Of a stretch of 64,000 bases of DNA, positions 38,064-50,300 are shown piece after piece (position 1 is the first letter of the stretch; each line of letters starts with the position of its first letter). The notes under the pieces are model-generated. The model was not told the origin of the DNA. It was given only the letters and a program-made list of their open reading frames with translations, and ran no database searches. The position numbers and the translations under genes were made by a program. This DNA is from Basidiobolus meristosporus CBS 931.73 (Eukaryota; Basidiobolomycota; Basidiobolomycetes; Basidiobolales; Basidiobolaceae). Location: NCBI GenBank assembly GCA_002104905.1, contig MCFE01000502.1:1-64000 (forward strand), written 5' to 3'.

Positions 38064-39007
38064 CTGTGATCGGCATGCATTCTCTAACCAGCCGAGCACA
38101 CCGATATTGTTTTCCATTACGACCGAGCACTAGGAATCCCTTCGCTTCAGAACCTGTGAAGTGACCAGGTGCTTGTATGAATCTGAATGTTTTTTACGCC
38201 AGCATCTCAAACGCCACTAGTTGGTGTCGATCAGATTATTCAATTTTATCACTTATACATATTCAATTAAAACAATACCAAGTTGTTACAAACCAAACAT
38301 TTTTCACAATGAAAGGAGCGTAGGAAAATGCACGAGTCTCTGATCTGTTAGGCTGCGAATCCTTCAATCTGACAGTTGCTAGAATGCTACCATCATTCAT
38401 TGTAAGGGTGTTGGGGTTGCAAATTGTATTGCCCTTCAATGCCAAACTACAATACTAAACACGGTGCCAGGTGCTACTTTCATTCATGATATATCGTTGA
38501 ATATTTGCTTCCAGCGTTGATTTCTTAGCAGGTGCTGAAAGATACCTCAATGGATGTATAGGTGCATATTCAAGTGGCGAAGCTCCAATCGGAAAATGAA
38601 AGTTGAGGCGGGGTGATGCATCATTCAACTCGCATACATTTAGCTTTGCATACACATCTTATCTCCATAGAATAACTATGTCCCGAATTGCTCATTGGAA
38701 TTTTCCTTGATGGTCTCCTTTTTACCAGTTTCTATCTCTAGTGCTTTGTTTTGGTTTACCTCTTGACAGCTCTTGCTCTATTTTGCTTTCTTCGCCATAC
38801 ACGCGTTCAACACCATAGACTTTCCCACTTACAAAGCGTCCCTTCAGTCGTATACTGTGGATATATTCTGTTCTATTTCGTGAGTCAAGTCTTGATATTT
38901 ACCTACGTACCTCAAGATATTCATACTTTAAGGCGAATCTATAGCTAGAATTAAGAGCCACAAGAACCATTCAAGCGTTCTTTCAGGGAACGCTGGCTCC
39001 CGCTATC
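38064..39007. other. Intergenic interval
   Basis: About 940 bases between two plus-strand genes. It must hold the Atg26-type gene's 3' end and the promoter of the Cys-rich membrane protein gene. The stretch around 38,850-39,000 is AT-rich. No further gene or repeat is supported. Confidence 0.45.
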
Positions 39008-40265
39008 ATGAAAAAGCCTCTCTCTATACCCCAAATAATTGGTGCTTATATATTAATATCTTTGGGTAGGGAGACAGACCACTTCCATTGACAATGCCAA
39101 TGTTTTCTAAAGCTTTTTCCTTTCTCAGTCCTCAATGTCGTGTCTCTTCCCCAACTCTCTCAGTCACCCCTCAGCGGTTCGACAACTGCTGGGAATAATC
39201 TACCCAAGCCTTCACCAGTCACATTCATTCCAACCCTCTCGAATAGTAGCTGCCCACAAGGGACACACGATTGTGGCTTCTTCAAATGCGTTTCTGAACC
39301 TGGCTGCCCGTTAGGTTGGTGAGTTTAAATTCGTGTTTAATGGTTGCGAATGATAGAAAACTTATCTTAGATTTCCCATGCTGCTAAAATATGACCGGTC
39401 TCACAGACTGTCACTTCTATGATAAAGAGCAGAACTGTAATGCCATCCGAATGAACGGTGTTGGTTGTATCTGGCAAAAGCGCCGTTGCTTTAGAGGTAT
39501 ATTCCAGTATACTACCACTTATGACGGATCCTCTAATATTTGAATTCCCAATTTCTTTCTCAAGACATCAAATGTACGCTTCTCCCGGATAATAGATGCT
39601 CCCCAGGCTGCTTCAACTGTGGTAGATACAAATGTCTTCCGGATGGCGGACTATGTCCTAAAGGTTAGCACCAGCTATATAGGCGACAAACATGTTTACC
39701 GTGACTGAGCTTTTTCTATAGGATGCGATTCATATTTCACGCAATCCGAATGTCAAAATACTATGGCTTTTAATGGGGTTGGGTGCCAGTGGACAGGAGA
39801 AGCATGCGACTATCGTTAGTTATCCCCTTGTTTCTAATTTTTCGATGGCCAGGTTTTGATGTCCGGAATTTTGTTAAAGGCAATTTGGAGATTCGCATGG
39901 AAAGGCCCAATAGCGATGATGCAGTGTTCATGCTCCCTGGATCCAACTCCACCGTCGTTAGTGAGCCAGCGCCGAACGAGCCTGTAGAGTATACCAAAAT
40001 GAAAACAGCTAGCAAGTGGGGCCCCATCATAGGTATTACAGTTGGGGCCATTGCAGCAGTCGGAATGATCTTCGTATTGGTTCACAAGAGAGTCGAGTCC
40101 AAAAAGGAATTTGAGAGGCAAGTTAGACTGATGCATGGAATCGATGTTCATGACCAGCTACCAAAAGCTGAACACCGGCCACACTCATTTGTAAAGGCAG
40201 TTAGGAATGTGCTGGGATTACACAAGCAAGAGGCTAGTTTATCCACCGTGGCCCTGACAGACTAG
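39008..40265 (+). CDS. Cys-rich single-pass membrane protein with tandem PSI-like repeats
   Basis: Six exons, join(39008..39065,39129..39314,39407..39496,39565..39663,39722..39814,39853..40265), encode 312 aa. Residues 1-25 are a signal peptide or anchor (IIGAYILISLG). A Ser/Thr/Pro stretch precedes the Cys-rich core, in which one exon carries one module. Two modules are close copies: CNAIRMNGVGCIWQKRRC and CQNTMAFNGVGCQWTGEAC. They alternate with CGFFKCVSEPGCPL and CGRYKCLPDGGLCP, giving an A-B-A-B arrangement. A membrane segment follows (WGPIIGITVGAIAAVGMIFV), then a basic cytoplasmic tail of about 75 residues. The GVGC.W pattern resembles PSI (plexin-semaphorin-integrin) modules. It looks like a cell-surface receptor or adhesin-like protein; the function is unknown. 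Confidence 0.75.
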
Positions 40266-41249
40266 ACAATTATTCCATATATTATCACTCACTATTTCAA
40301 CCCGCCCTATAGTTTTATTGTATCGCCTGGCATCAGATGGGTCGACGATACAATTATTTCATGAATATCCAATTTCGAACATGCTGTTCCGTTTATTATT
40401 TCATTCGTGACCTTTTTTATGACTGCCACATCCTCAAGTTCTCTTTCTACTCAGATAAATCCCTTTACTCCATCTATGGACATGCCCGAATCAATTATCA
40501 GTAATATCGGTGACTCGCCTTCGATTCTCCTTCAGGAATATATCGACCAGAGCCCCCATGCCTAGTTCGGTCGACTTGGCTCATCAGATACATATCGCTG
40601 TGTAATTCCTCAAGTGCTTCGATTATTTCAAACCCTACCATCCCCACCATTGTGCAAAAACCCCTTGAGCACGAGACTGGTACCGATTCCGGGTGAGCAG
40701 GTTTGTCATAATATGATGAATGGAGACATTGGGGAAATCACGGATTTCTGGATCAGCCTAGCCAAGCATATCTCTAGTTCCACTAGGATATAAAGAGTGC
40801 AGTGGGCGTACAAGCTGATTTCTTGACAGAAAGCACTGCGCCTGATCTTGATCTTCCGGCTCAAGTGTCAACCCTTGAATGGCAAATATAAGGCTCATCA
40901 ACTACCTTTAGCCTACACAGTGTATGGGTATTTTATCTCAAGCACATGAACATGGATGTAAACGGGTTTATGCGTCGGCGTAATTGATTGCTGTTTATGC
41001 CTAGTCGAGCTATTGGACATTGCTAATACGTTATGTCTCGGGAGTTAGGAAACTTCGGACACGCATGCAGCCAGTATATAGAACTACAGCCATCCTCGAT
41101 CCACATACTCATACATGATATTTGAGCAGTGGAAAGCTGCTTTGAACTCAGGTGACTGAGCAAAGGACTTCCAGCAAAAGTATCCAAGTTTATTTACAAA
41201 GGAGCTTAATCACTCGGTGATAGTTACATCAGCGTTCCAGCTCTTCGGC
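40266..41249. other. Intergenic interval between convergent genes
   Basis: Nearly 1 kb between the convergent Cys-rich protein gene and the YW-motif gene. No open frame, RNA gene or repeat stands out. Confidence 0.45.
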
Positions 41250-41829
41250 TTACTGGCCTAGGTGGTGGGGTGTTTTTGGATGAGTGTTGATCCCCATTTG
41301 GGCGTTTTCTTGTTCCTCAAGCAGAATCCCTTGCAGCTTTTGCGTTAGAATTGAGGCTAGATCTTGTGGATTGAGGTTTGATTGAATTGGCTTGCAAGTA
41401 GGGATTTGATTATGTGGATGCATATCGGACCTAAACTCGGCTGGTGCTTCGATGGAAATGGTAGTATTCATAACTGATTGCTTGCACGTCTCCTCGCGTA
41501 ATGGAGGGGTCTCCGAACCCATATTTTCGTACTGATCCCAGTAGCTATCATAATCGGCGGGGTCTTCGGCTCTCCTGAAGCTCGATGGATTGTATACTGG
41601 GGCATTTCCGTACCTTCCCCAATACTCAACCTCACTATCATCGGTGCAATCATCGGTAAAGGAGCTTCCCAAGGAAGTAGTCTCGTTCGCCTGTGATCGA
41701 TAGAAGTGGCTGTTAGATGACGTCCTTCAGGTATGATATGCCTGTAAGTACCTCTAGATCTTTGGTATCGTCCAGGCTGCATGCTCTCCAAGCACGGTTT
41801 TCGATGAAGTACTGGGTTGGGTGAGCCAT
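41250..41829 (-). CDS. Small acidic YW-motif protein, 172 aa, unknown function
   Basis: Two exons, complement(join(41250..41690,41752..41829)), encode 172 aa; the 61-nt intron joins DTKDLE to ANETTS. The product is acidic and probably disordered, with spaced aromatic motifs EVEYWGRYGNAPVY and DYDSYWDQYEN, followed by a Glu/Gln-rich helix-forming C-terminus (LASILTQKLQGILLEEQE). Paired YW..Y motifs of this type occur in uncharacterised fungal proteins, but I cannot assign a named family. No signal peptide or membrane segment is present. Confidence 0.65.
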
Positions 41830-44045
41830 GTAGTAAGTTCGTTAATGGAACCGAGGATAAAGAGTATGTACACAATTTGCGGTATTTGATTTGGGTAGTA
41901 GTGTGGAGGGAATTGGCCAAAGAATTCAATTTATAGGCATCTCAAATTCTTTCGAAGCGCTAAGTACGACTGGCCGGAAAAATATTTGGCACTTGGCCAA
42001 TAGTGTATGCTGATTCTGATCATCTTCCTCACACCAAACCAGTTTCGCATCCTTGGTGTGAACGCTTCTCCCCAGGATATTGCACAGGCCCATGCATCTA
42101 GAGAATGTAACGTGCCTATGCGCTATGGAAGCTGAGAAGACTTGTAGGAAAAATCCTCACCCGAGTCCCTTCCATAGCACTTGCATTACACAAGTCGAAG
42201 CGAATTGTTTTCGTATTGATTTTTCATTATCCTCGACTGACATAATATCTACGCACCAGGAGTAGGGTGTACTGTCACAGCATTACACAAATGAATTTTG
42301 GGTTCGGCCTTCATTCCCGAGTGTGTGAATATTCGGCCATAGTAAGGTCATGCGACAAATCTTTGGGTGACTTTTTTTTCTTCCAAATCACCAACCTTAT
42401 ACATGATCCCAAAATCAAAATCTATTGGTTGCACTGGTTCACTACCATGACCATTAAGTAGAGTTGTCATCCGGTACCTAATTCAGTCTGGTACCAATAG
42501 AGTATGGAGCATCTGAGTGCAACAGTCGTATTCCATCTTTTCGATTGAAGAAACCAGGTACAACCTCAGCCGACAAATCAGTCATATATATTCTGGCCAC
42601 CTCTACGGTGTGCGTCCTCATTGTTTGGAATCAAGGTGGCGGGTTTTCATGAAGAACCACCATGGTGAGCGCTTACCATCATCTTGCTGCTTGTGGTGAA
42701 CAGATCATGGCGCCATACGATTTGGTTGCGTATTACCAGAGCCGAAAAGCAAAGCACGTTATGTCACTAATGCATTTCTTACGTGTTCCCGTCATGATAC
42801 AATGATACATTTGACTAGGCTGATTATCTTTCTGTGCAAATGTCTGGATCTCATCTAGAGCTTCGTGATTTCCTGGCGGACGTAGATGGAACGCATTTCG
42901 TCTTGAGGAGTCCAAGCCAAACTGCCGAGTTGGGGGAATATCAGACGTCACCAGGTAGGCGGATAATAATTTTCGCCTTTCTGCCATGTCAATTCTGCTA
43001 AGGGCACATTGCAGGACGAATTGTCAGCTCGAAATCTCCATATTCTCTCCCTAGGTCACGAATGATGTAACCACTAGGAGATCATTCGTAACAAATATCG
43101 AAGAAATTCCCCACGAAAATACGTAGGCACTCTGTTTGTCTAGTGAGCTGCTGGAAATCAGGTGATCAGGCCGCAAATGATTCTCTAGTAATAAGCTTAT
43201 TTCAGTTGACGAGCAATTTCTCTGGCCTGCAAGCAAATGAAATAACGAGAAGACTGAGTATATCCATTGAGATCCAACGTCGGGCTCGTCTGTCATCCAA
43301 AAGCTGATCAAATCAAAGTTTTCTCACGCGTATTCACATATCGGCCGTTTCAGCTACAAGCCGTTAGCCAATTGTTCACAGCCTACGTCCGTTTGTCACG
43401 AAACCTGACGTTGGTAGGTGGGGAGCGGAGTGAATCAACAAAGTGCTGAGAGGATTCATGATGTGGATTGTCATATTCGTTATCACATGCCAGCTGTAAA
43501 ATTCTGCAACCATCATCTGACCATTCCTCAAGAGCATACTGCCATCTTACCAGGCTTCTATCCAGTAGTCCCAAATATGGCAAGGGCCAGTTAAACATTG
43601 CGTATGAAAATTATGGGATTCTCATTTTCCGCCCGACATCAAACCAGATGATAGGGTTGATTGGTATAGGTTTATTATATATTCCTTCTGAATCGGATTG
43701 TGACTGGCTTTCTTTCCATTGCTCGATTACTGGCTCTACATAACCCCTGAATAGATGAGGTTTTTCTACGACGGTTATTTAAAAGCCAAGCATCAACATG
43801 TGGTTTCATTTTTACCACTAACCTCTGGTCTATACAAGCATCCTTTTCTTTCTATATCCCTCGCCCATACCATAGCTCTCTTCGTGGACCATTGTAAACC
43901 CTGCCATCCAGCAGCTACTGATCCTGTCATCCCCATCCGTACCCCCGTCTTGGGCAGCACAACTGTCGAGACAAGAGTCAACATATAGAAGTGTCCGCTC
44001 AGTGGTGCTCTACCCCTGCAACACACTAATCAAAACCCATACTGT
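41830..44045. other. Intergenic interval, 2.2 kb
   Basis: Minus-strand frames at 43311-43051 (86 codons) and 42987-42733 (84 codons) are open but have no recognised domain, and several stops separate them. Plus-strand frames overlap the same area. No confident gene. The region just before 44046 is pyrimidine-rich and could contain the PAS gene's leader or an undetected first exon. Confidence 0.35.
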
Positions 44046-45068
44046 ATGTACACACGTCACTTATCTAGTCATGCCCACGGCTGTTGTTCCCTACGCAGTA
44101 CAGCCACTATCTGGGTGGAGACCGAAGGTGAGCGTTTGTACGTAACAAGGGCCACAAACGAGGCGCTAAAGCTATTCGGCTACGTTGACGAGTCGGAGAT
44201 CATCAGCTCTGAAATCGAGGAAGTGTTTGAGATTGTCGAGTACTTGGATGAATCCAATGATTACCTTCTCTTGAAGACCACAAAGAATTCCAGAGGGCCC
44301 ATTTGGGTAAATGCTTGCGCTCATAGTAGCAAGAGCCAGCAACAATGGAATCTACGCGACGTGACCCACCAAAAGCTTCTCACCTCATTGGATCTTCCAC
44401 GTTCCGTAAGCAGTCCCCAGATTCGTGATGTGTACGTACTAAGTATCACTCATTTTGGTATCATAGAGCATGTATTCCCTTCCCCGTTTATGGGGCTGAA
44501 GGTGGGTAACTTGGTTGACAGACCTTTGATGAAGTTTGTTCATCCAGAGGACTTGAAGACCCTATGCAGCAGCCTAAGCGCAATGTCCAAATCGATGTAT
44601 TCGGATTTTACTCTACGATGGCAGCTGGGGACTGACGACGTGAACGAGACGAAGTATCAAGTGGTGCAAGTCCATGCAATGATTTCGGAAAACAACCCAG
44701 TCTGCGTGATTCGACCCCTTGCACCCATATCGTCGGACCATGCGCTATGTCTCCGAAAGGAGTGTCATTTGGATGAGGACAATGGTCTGACCTGGAATCC
44801 TATGTGGCCCCTTACCGGGCAATGGGACGTTGTCAACAAGATCTATCTCGACTTTCTTGACTATTTCCATGACTATTGGAGCTACTGGCATAGATATGTC
44901 GTCGAGCATCTCGGCGACAACCCAAATGCGAAGAACTTGGGCAACTTGATCGGCTCGCTGTACCATGATATTGAGCAATCTCCGGCAGAAGTGTGGTCGA
45001 GCTGTAAGAGTAATGTTGCCAATTTCCTTGTAGGTCTGGTAACAACGTGGATAACCCCACATAATTGA
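44046..45068 (+). CDS. PAS-domain protein, 340 aa
   Basis: A single uninterrupted frame. The first PAS-like segment (about residues 20-110) begins TATIWVETEGERLYVTRATN and continues EALKLFGY. A second (about 125-235) has VGNLVDRPLMKFVHPEDLK, the usual H-P-E/D-D bend of PAS folds, then FTLRWQL and YQVVQVHAMI strands. The C-terminal 100 residues are Trp/Tyr-rich (DYFHDYWSYWHRYVVEHL) and match nothing I know. PAS folds sense ligands, light or redox state, or mediate dimerisation, but no output domain is present. No Cys of the LOV type (GRNCRFLQ) is seen, so flavin photochemistry is unlikely. A CAG acceptor-like site at 44098 means an upstream exon cannot be ruled out. Confidence 0.75.
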   Translation: MYTRHLSSHAHGCCSLRSTATIWVETEGERLYVTRATNEALKLFGYVDESEIISSEIEEVFEIVEYLDESNDYLLLKTTKNSRGPIWVNACAHSSKSQQQWNLRDVTHQKLLTSLDLPRSVSSPQIRDVYVLSITHFGIIEHVFPSPFMGLKVGNLVDRPLMKFVHPEDLKTLCSSLSAMSKSMYSDFTLRWQLGTDDVNETKYQVVQVHAMISENNPVCVIRPLAPISSDHALCLRKECHLDEDNGLTWNPMWPLTGQWDVVNKIYLDFLDYFHDYWSYWHRYVVEHLGDNPNAKNLGNLIGSLYHDIEQSPAEVWSSCKSNVANFLVGLVTTWITPHN

Positions 45069-45730
45069 TACAGCGCCCCGCGGGATCTTTTTGTAAGCAG
45101 TGACTGCAAGCCCTCTTTTTGCAGTATTTCTTTTGGACTGTACATAGACTGTTATATTTGTATTATTTTGTCCATTACCATAGTTCCAGTAGGAACACCA
45201 AGACCCATTGATCACATACCGAAATCTCCAAAGTAAATTGCTTATTTATATAAGAATCAATGTAAAGACAGATCGTGGATTACTATGCCTTCCAAAAAGC
45301 CCTATTGCATATCGGGACATTCGAGCATCTCCTTATCAGGTATGGCTAGGCCAGTGTTGGTTTTTGACAAGGAGATGGCCAGAGCAATATTGAGCTGGCT
45401 AGTGTTTATAGCTGAGGGCTTTATGTTCATGATCTCGATGAGCATGTGTTCAATATGTGCCTAGAAGGAACATGTACACTTTGCTACCAAGGAATGCACA
45501 TGCCAGATCTAGGGGCCTCATAACTGCTATGCTTCACAAATGTAGGCTTTTCGGTTCCCGCATATATCAGATCCTGAGTGTAACACTACCTTGCAAACTC
45601 CATCAAGATGAGATTCCAATGCCACATTCTTTGATCTGGCATAATGGTTTTTCTGTGGAGTAATCTTTATCAAAGCCACCTCGGAGATTAAAATAGGACT
45701 CTTTTCGGCTTCTCATCCCCTACAAGATGA
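45069..45730. other. Intergenic interval between PAS and GH16 genes
   Basis: About 660 bases between two plus-strand genes. No gene is supported. The end approaches the TATA box of the GH16 gene. Confidence 0.45.
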
Positions 45731-45738
45731 TATAAAAG
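45731..45738 (+). promoter_or_regulatory. TATA box of the GH16 gene
   Basis: TATAAAAG about 110 bases upstream of the GH16 ATG at 45850; the sequence between is an AT-rich leader ending CTTCAAAATG. Confidence 0.5.
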
Positions 45739-45849
45739 AAACAAGCATGGGTCCAGCTATATTGTATCATTTAGATTCGAAAGCATACGCTCGAAATAAC
45801 TTATAATTCTACATACATATTCACACTTGAACTCTCATCCAGCTTCAAA

Positions 45850-46863
45850 ATGCACTTCAACATCAAGGTGAGTCGAGCCCTTTGAAACTTTGGGCTTCCT
45901 GTATCTTGCTGACCTTTGGCATTTATGGGCTCCAATTTCCAGATGATTGCTTTATTAGCTTTGGTTTCTATCAATTCCTTGTCCGAAGCCGCCTGTCGTG
46001 AAGCAGTTGATCATTTTGATGGCAGAAGCACGATTCGATTTGAGACGGAGGGTGATGTCCGTCGTCAAAACGGTTATTTAGTGCTTCGAGTGGTGAAGGG
46101 AGACAGGCATCCAGCTGGGGGATTTATTGGTGATGGTGCGAGTGCTACGATGACTCAGCCCATTCAGTACGGAAGAATCACCGCTAGATTAAGGACTGCG
46201 GGAACTCGAGGGATCGTTAGTGCTATGTTTGTACGTAACAGAGACCAGCTTTATCGGCTAGATTGTTAACCACCATCGATCTTTACATTATAGACCATGG
46301 CAAATGACAAGGATGAAGTGGACCTGGAGTGGCTTGGGGGTAGTCCTAAGAAACTACTAAGCAACTTCTTCTATAAGGGAGACTTGATCTACACCAACAG
46401 CAGAGAGCATAACATCAATGTTGACAGCTCCAAGCAGTTTGTGAATTACACACTGGACTGGAAGCCAGACCAAATAAGGTGATTCTCAAGCCTGCAATTA
46501 TCCATGAGATATTCACTTACCGAGCCTTCAATCATCCCGATAGCTGGCTGATCAACGGCCGTGTTGTGCGTACACTGCGAAAAGATCAGACATATGACCG
46601 TAGGATTAGAGCATATAGATACCCCAGTAGTCCTGCCAAAATCGAGTTCTCGTAAGTGCATATCTCCCTCATACTCAATCAATACAGGTTGCACTCATCT
46701 AGTCATGTTATCCAGTGTTTGGGATGGCGGCGATAGTGATGAAGATGGTACAAGTGAATGGGCTGGTGGAAGGGTTAACTGGGAAGATCGGCGCATTAAT
46801 GATGACGGAAGGCTTGATATGAAGATCGACTTCTTGGAGATTGGGTGTTACCCAGGGCTATAA
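45850..46863 (+). CDS. Secreted glycoside hydrolase family 16 (Crh-like) enzyme
   Basis: Five exons, join(45850..45867,45943..46230,46294..46478,46544..46651,46716..46863), give 248 aa. The first exon codes only MHFNIK; the joined N-terminus is a signal peptide ending SLSEAA. The catalytic motif is intact: DEVDLEWLG, equivalent to DE(I/V)D.E(W/F), where the two Glu are nucleophile and acid/base. KPDQIRSWLINGRVVRTL and the Trp-rich VWDGGDSDEDGTSEWAGG are typical of Crh chitin-glucan transglycosylases, which crosslink chitin to beta-glucan in the wall. There is no GPI signal, Ser/Thr stalk or chitin-binding module, so it is predicted to be freely secreted. Confidence 0.92.
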
Positions 46864-47350
46864 GAGCAGTTTGGCTCAGCAGCGCTTTCAGACAACCCTT
46901 CACAAATTTGTTTCCAACGTCACCTGCTATCCCTCTTCTACTTAGCACCGTGGTCACATTTATGCTTTCTATTATTTATTCTGAATATCATATTATGTAT
47001 AACCTAAACATGGATCACATCTTCAATCTTGTAAAGAATAGCTGAGATATACCCCTTGATTCCAGACCTGCGCTGCATCAATGTCCCAGATGTGGCCGCG
47101 TGTTGGATAGTACTGATTACTAAATTATACAGCATGAAGGAGCTCTTGTGGGTGTATTCTAGTTACGAAAAGAATCATTTAATTAATTGACGCGAAGGAA
47201 TTACCATTATTATTACGACTATTAAAGCATGTATTAGAACTCATATGAAAACAGGGCACTATATCCCCTAAAGAACATCGTAGTCTATGTTACAAGTTGA
47301 TGAGATGTAGCCGTATGAGGTGGCCTTGGATGGCTGTGGCTGCATCTGTT
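46864..47350. other. Intergenic interval between convergent genes
   Basis: About 490 AT-rich bases between the convergent GH16 and RasGAP genes. It contains both 3' ends. Nothing else is seen. Confidence 0.45.
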
Positions 47351-50300
47351 TCAAAACTTCTGTGAGGCTTCACTTGAACAAGGGGTCTCCGCTCGATTTA
47401 TGTTGTAATCCGAGCTAATGGTTGCATTGCCGGATCTATCCAATTGGTCTTGTAAAATCGAACTTGTCTTTTCGTTGAGGTGACAGCAAATGGATACTAA
47501 TTTTTGAAGAAGTTCTGGAGAGCTGTAGACCCTGCCTTCCTCAATCAAGGGCTCGAGATCCTCGCGATGCCGAGCAACGAAATTACTGAAGTTTGAAAGC
47601 TCCTTATCAATGTCTACAAGGTAAGGGGTTCGAGGAGGCATAAAGAAAGTTTCGGGGCTTTGATATGGAGGCAAAACTCTCAACGGTGGGGTCATGGAGA
47701 CTGGGTTTGTCTATTGGATATGTTAGTAACTTGTGTTATGGAAATCGGGGCTATTTGGAACCTACTGCAATATAATCAATAAACTCCATAAGGCTTGTGG
47801 CGTTTTGCTAGAAATGACACTTGTGAGGGATCCGTTTACAAAGCAAAGAAATCATATGACGTACTCTAATGAATTCATTCATGTGAATCATATATGGTTC
47901 TTTGGAGCCAAAGTCTGCCAGGTTAGCAAGACACTGCAAAGATTTGGCCAACAAGGTCAACGTTCTTCTAGTCCTGTTCTCCGGGTGCTCTATTATTAAT
48001 GAACTGTGTGATGAGTGGGGATCCTACAAACTCGTTGCATCTTACTCTTACCTTTCACCAACCCAAATAGTTTGGGGGACAAAACAGCTGGGCAAAATAG
48101 CCGCAGAAACAGGAATCCACTACAGCAAGGTTTGTTAGACTTGAGTACTGATGAGAGGTAGCGAGACATACCTAATGCATGTGTAGCGCACCAAGGATTT
48201 ATCAAGATCACTCGTAAATTTATCTGAAATGATTTTCCTCAGGTTGGCGAAGAAAACCCGCAGCTCACTAAAGGTAGACATTGTCATCATCGTCATCAGT
48301 AACGGAAGGTGAACGTATTGATCCAAGCATTCTTAGATATACTAACGATGGGCATTTGGCTCTTGATTTCTCTATGGCACGCCACAGCATCTTCGTGTAA
48401 GTCAGGAGAATTCTCCATTGACTGCGAATATCCTGGCCTTTCTCAAGTTTTGTCATATCGACCTATATATGAAATAGCGTTACCTTGATGAACATATGCG
48501 AAGCCTTTGCTTGAAACGCTTACCTCACATACTATTTTGTGCTCGCAGATAGAGCGAACAATATCTCCTATTGCTTCATCAACATACTGAATGCCTATCA
48601 TTTTCATGTAGCTATCAATCGCTTTGGTTAAAATCGAATTTCCGCGGAAGAGGATATTGGAATCGTCTAGAAAACGCTTGAGTGTTTGTACCACTTCAAA
48701 TACTTCATAGATGGCATTACCGGTCGAGTTCACCTCGTGATACGCGAGGTAGGTCAGCCACTCAATGGCATAGTTCCGTCCTTCATATATGCGCGTCATG
48801 TTCTCAGAAAACCATTCCAGGTTTTTTGAAATCCCAACCAGGTCGAAGATTATTTTGGATTCAACATCCAGGATCATCTATGGTACTGTGAGCATCCCTG
48901 ATCTGTTTTCCATTAGTCAATGTCGCAACTACCTCAATCAACTCCTCGTAACTTGCTGAGGGAAGTACCACCACTTCGTCGTAGCGAAGCCTCAAGCGAA
49001 TATCCCCGACATGCTCAGCTGCATGAGAATTTTTTGCCTCATGCATGAGAGGGTACCATTCTTCATAGTACTCTCCTCTCTTAATGTTGTTTAGCGAAAT
49101 GCTTACTTTACCTAGAGAATGCTTTAATATTCTGCCTGGGAACAGAATACTGAAGGGGCCTACCGATCTGGGCGTCTTTATGTAGCTTATTATGATTCAT
49201 GAGAGTGATACCAACTCCTCTGCTTAATACTGCCATGTCACTGGTTGTCAAACAGATTAGGGTCGATTTCTGATGCTTGGATACCCAAAATACCAACCTA
49301 AAATAGAAATCCTCTCTCCAGAAGGGAGCATTGGTGCGACTCTTGGTACTGGTTTTAGCGCGTCTCTCGCCATCAAGCTCAATAAAGCAGTATGGATCAC
49401 ACTGGCCGATGTTTCTAGCGTCGATGACACGGAGCCAGAAGGTCCTATCCAGCCGGTAGCAAAAATGAGTGGCATTCGAGTATCCAAGGACCTCTGGCTG
49501 TGCGAAGGTTTTTAGGACCCCCACCCATTCGTTCCGTTCCAAAAGACTCTCTGCCATGAAGTAGTATACCCGGTGCTTTGTCCGGAGAAAGAAACAGTTC
49601 TTTTTTTTTAGCGCAGATTCGTCGATCATCTGGATTTGGCTTCGATGGATTTCCCGAAGTTTGATGTTTTCGATGACTGTTTTGTCCTGCAACTCCAATT
49701 AGACAGGGACAGGGATACTAGCTTGACTCTCTAAAGTTACCTGTTCATTGAACTGATACAACATCCCGTTAGACCTGACAACAAGCACAATTTTGCGCCA
49801 GTTTGCTGGCAACGACAGCGGATCTTTTCCAGAACTGGAGGATTTCCATCCCTTCACCTCTGCGAGAATTAGTAAGCATAGCCTATCAGCATAAAATATT
49901 CAATACATACCGCGAATCATCAGATCGCCAGTCTTCACTGCCTCAGAGCCCATCTAGAGAAAGTCAGGCAAGTTAGGCATGGAGTTCTTTGGTGGGAGGA
50001 TCTGGAATTCAACTTACTTCAGAGCCATTCTTCTGTGAGTTGGATGATCCGAAAGATGTTGAACGGTAAAGACTAGGCCGCCTCAAGGGAATTGCCTATC
50101 ATGGTGTTATTAGGACCTGCGAACATTGAGCAAGTATGTGTCGTGTCACTACCATCCCCAGGTCCGAGCTGGAGTCCCTAATAACCGAGTCTGTTTTCTG
50201 CTGTGTCCGGAGTGCATATATCCACTCCATCATATCAGCCTCAGTCTCTGCCTGGAAGTAATTTGTTCTGTTGCAGTCTTAGAAATAACAGTCGGGGAGG

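Noticed and set aside
42733-43311. Two minus-strand frames considered as one spliced gene
   Set aside because: Several stop codons and no convincing donor/acceptor pair separate them; no domain recognised.
49950-50140. Possibility that BAR-PH and PH-C2-RasGAP are two separate genes
   Set aside because: A frame-preserving intron links GMV-type donor and GCA acceptor there, with no stop, polyadenylation signal or start context in between; kept as one gene, to be tested by cDNA.
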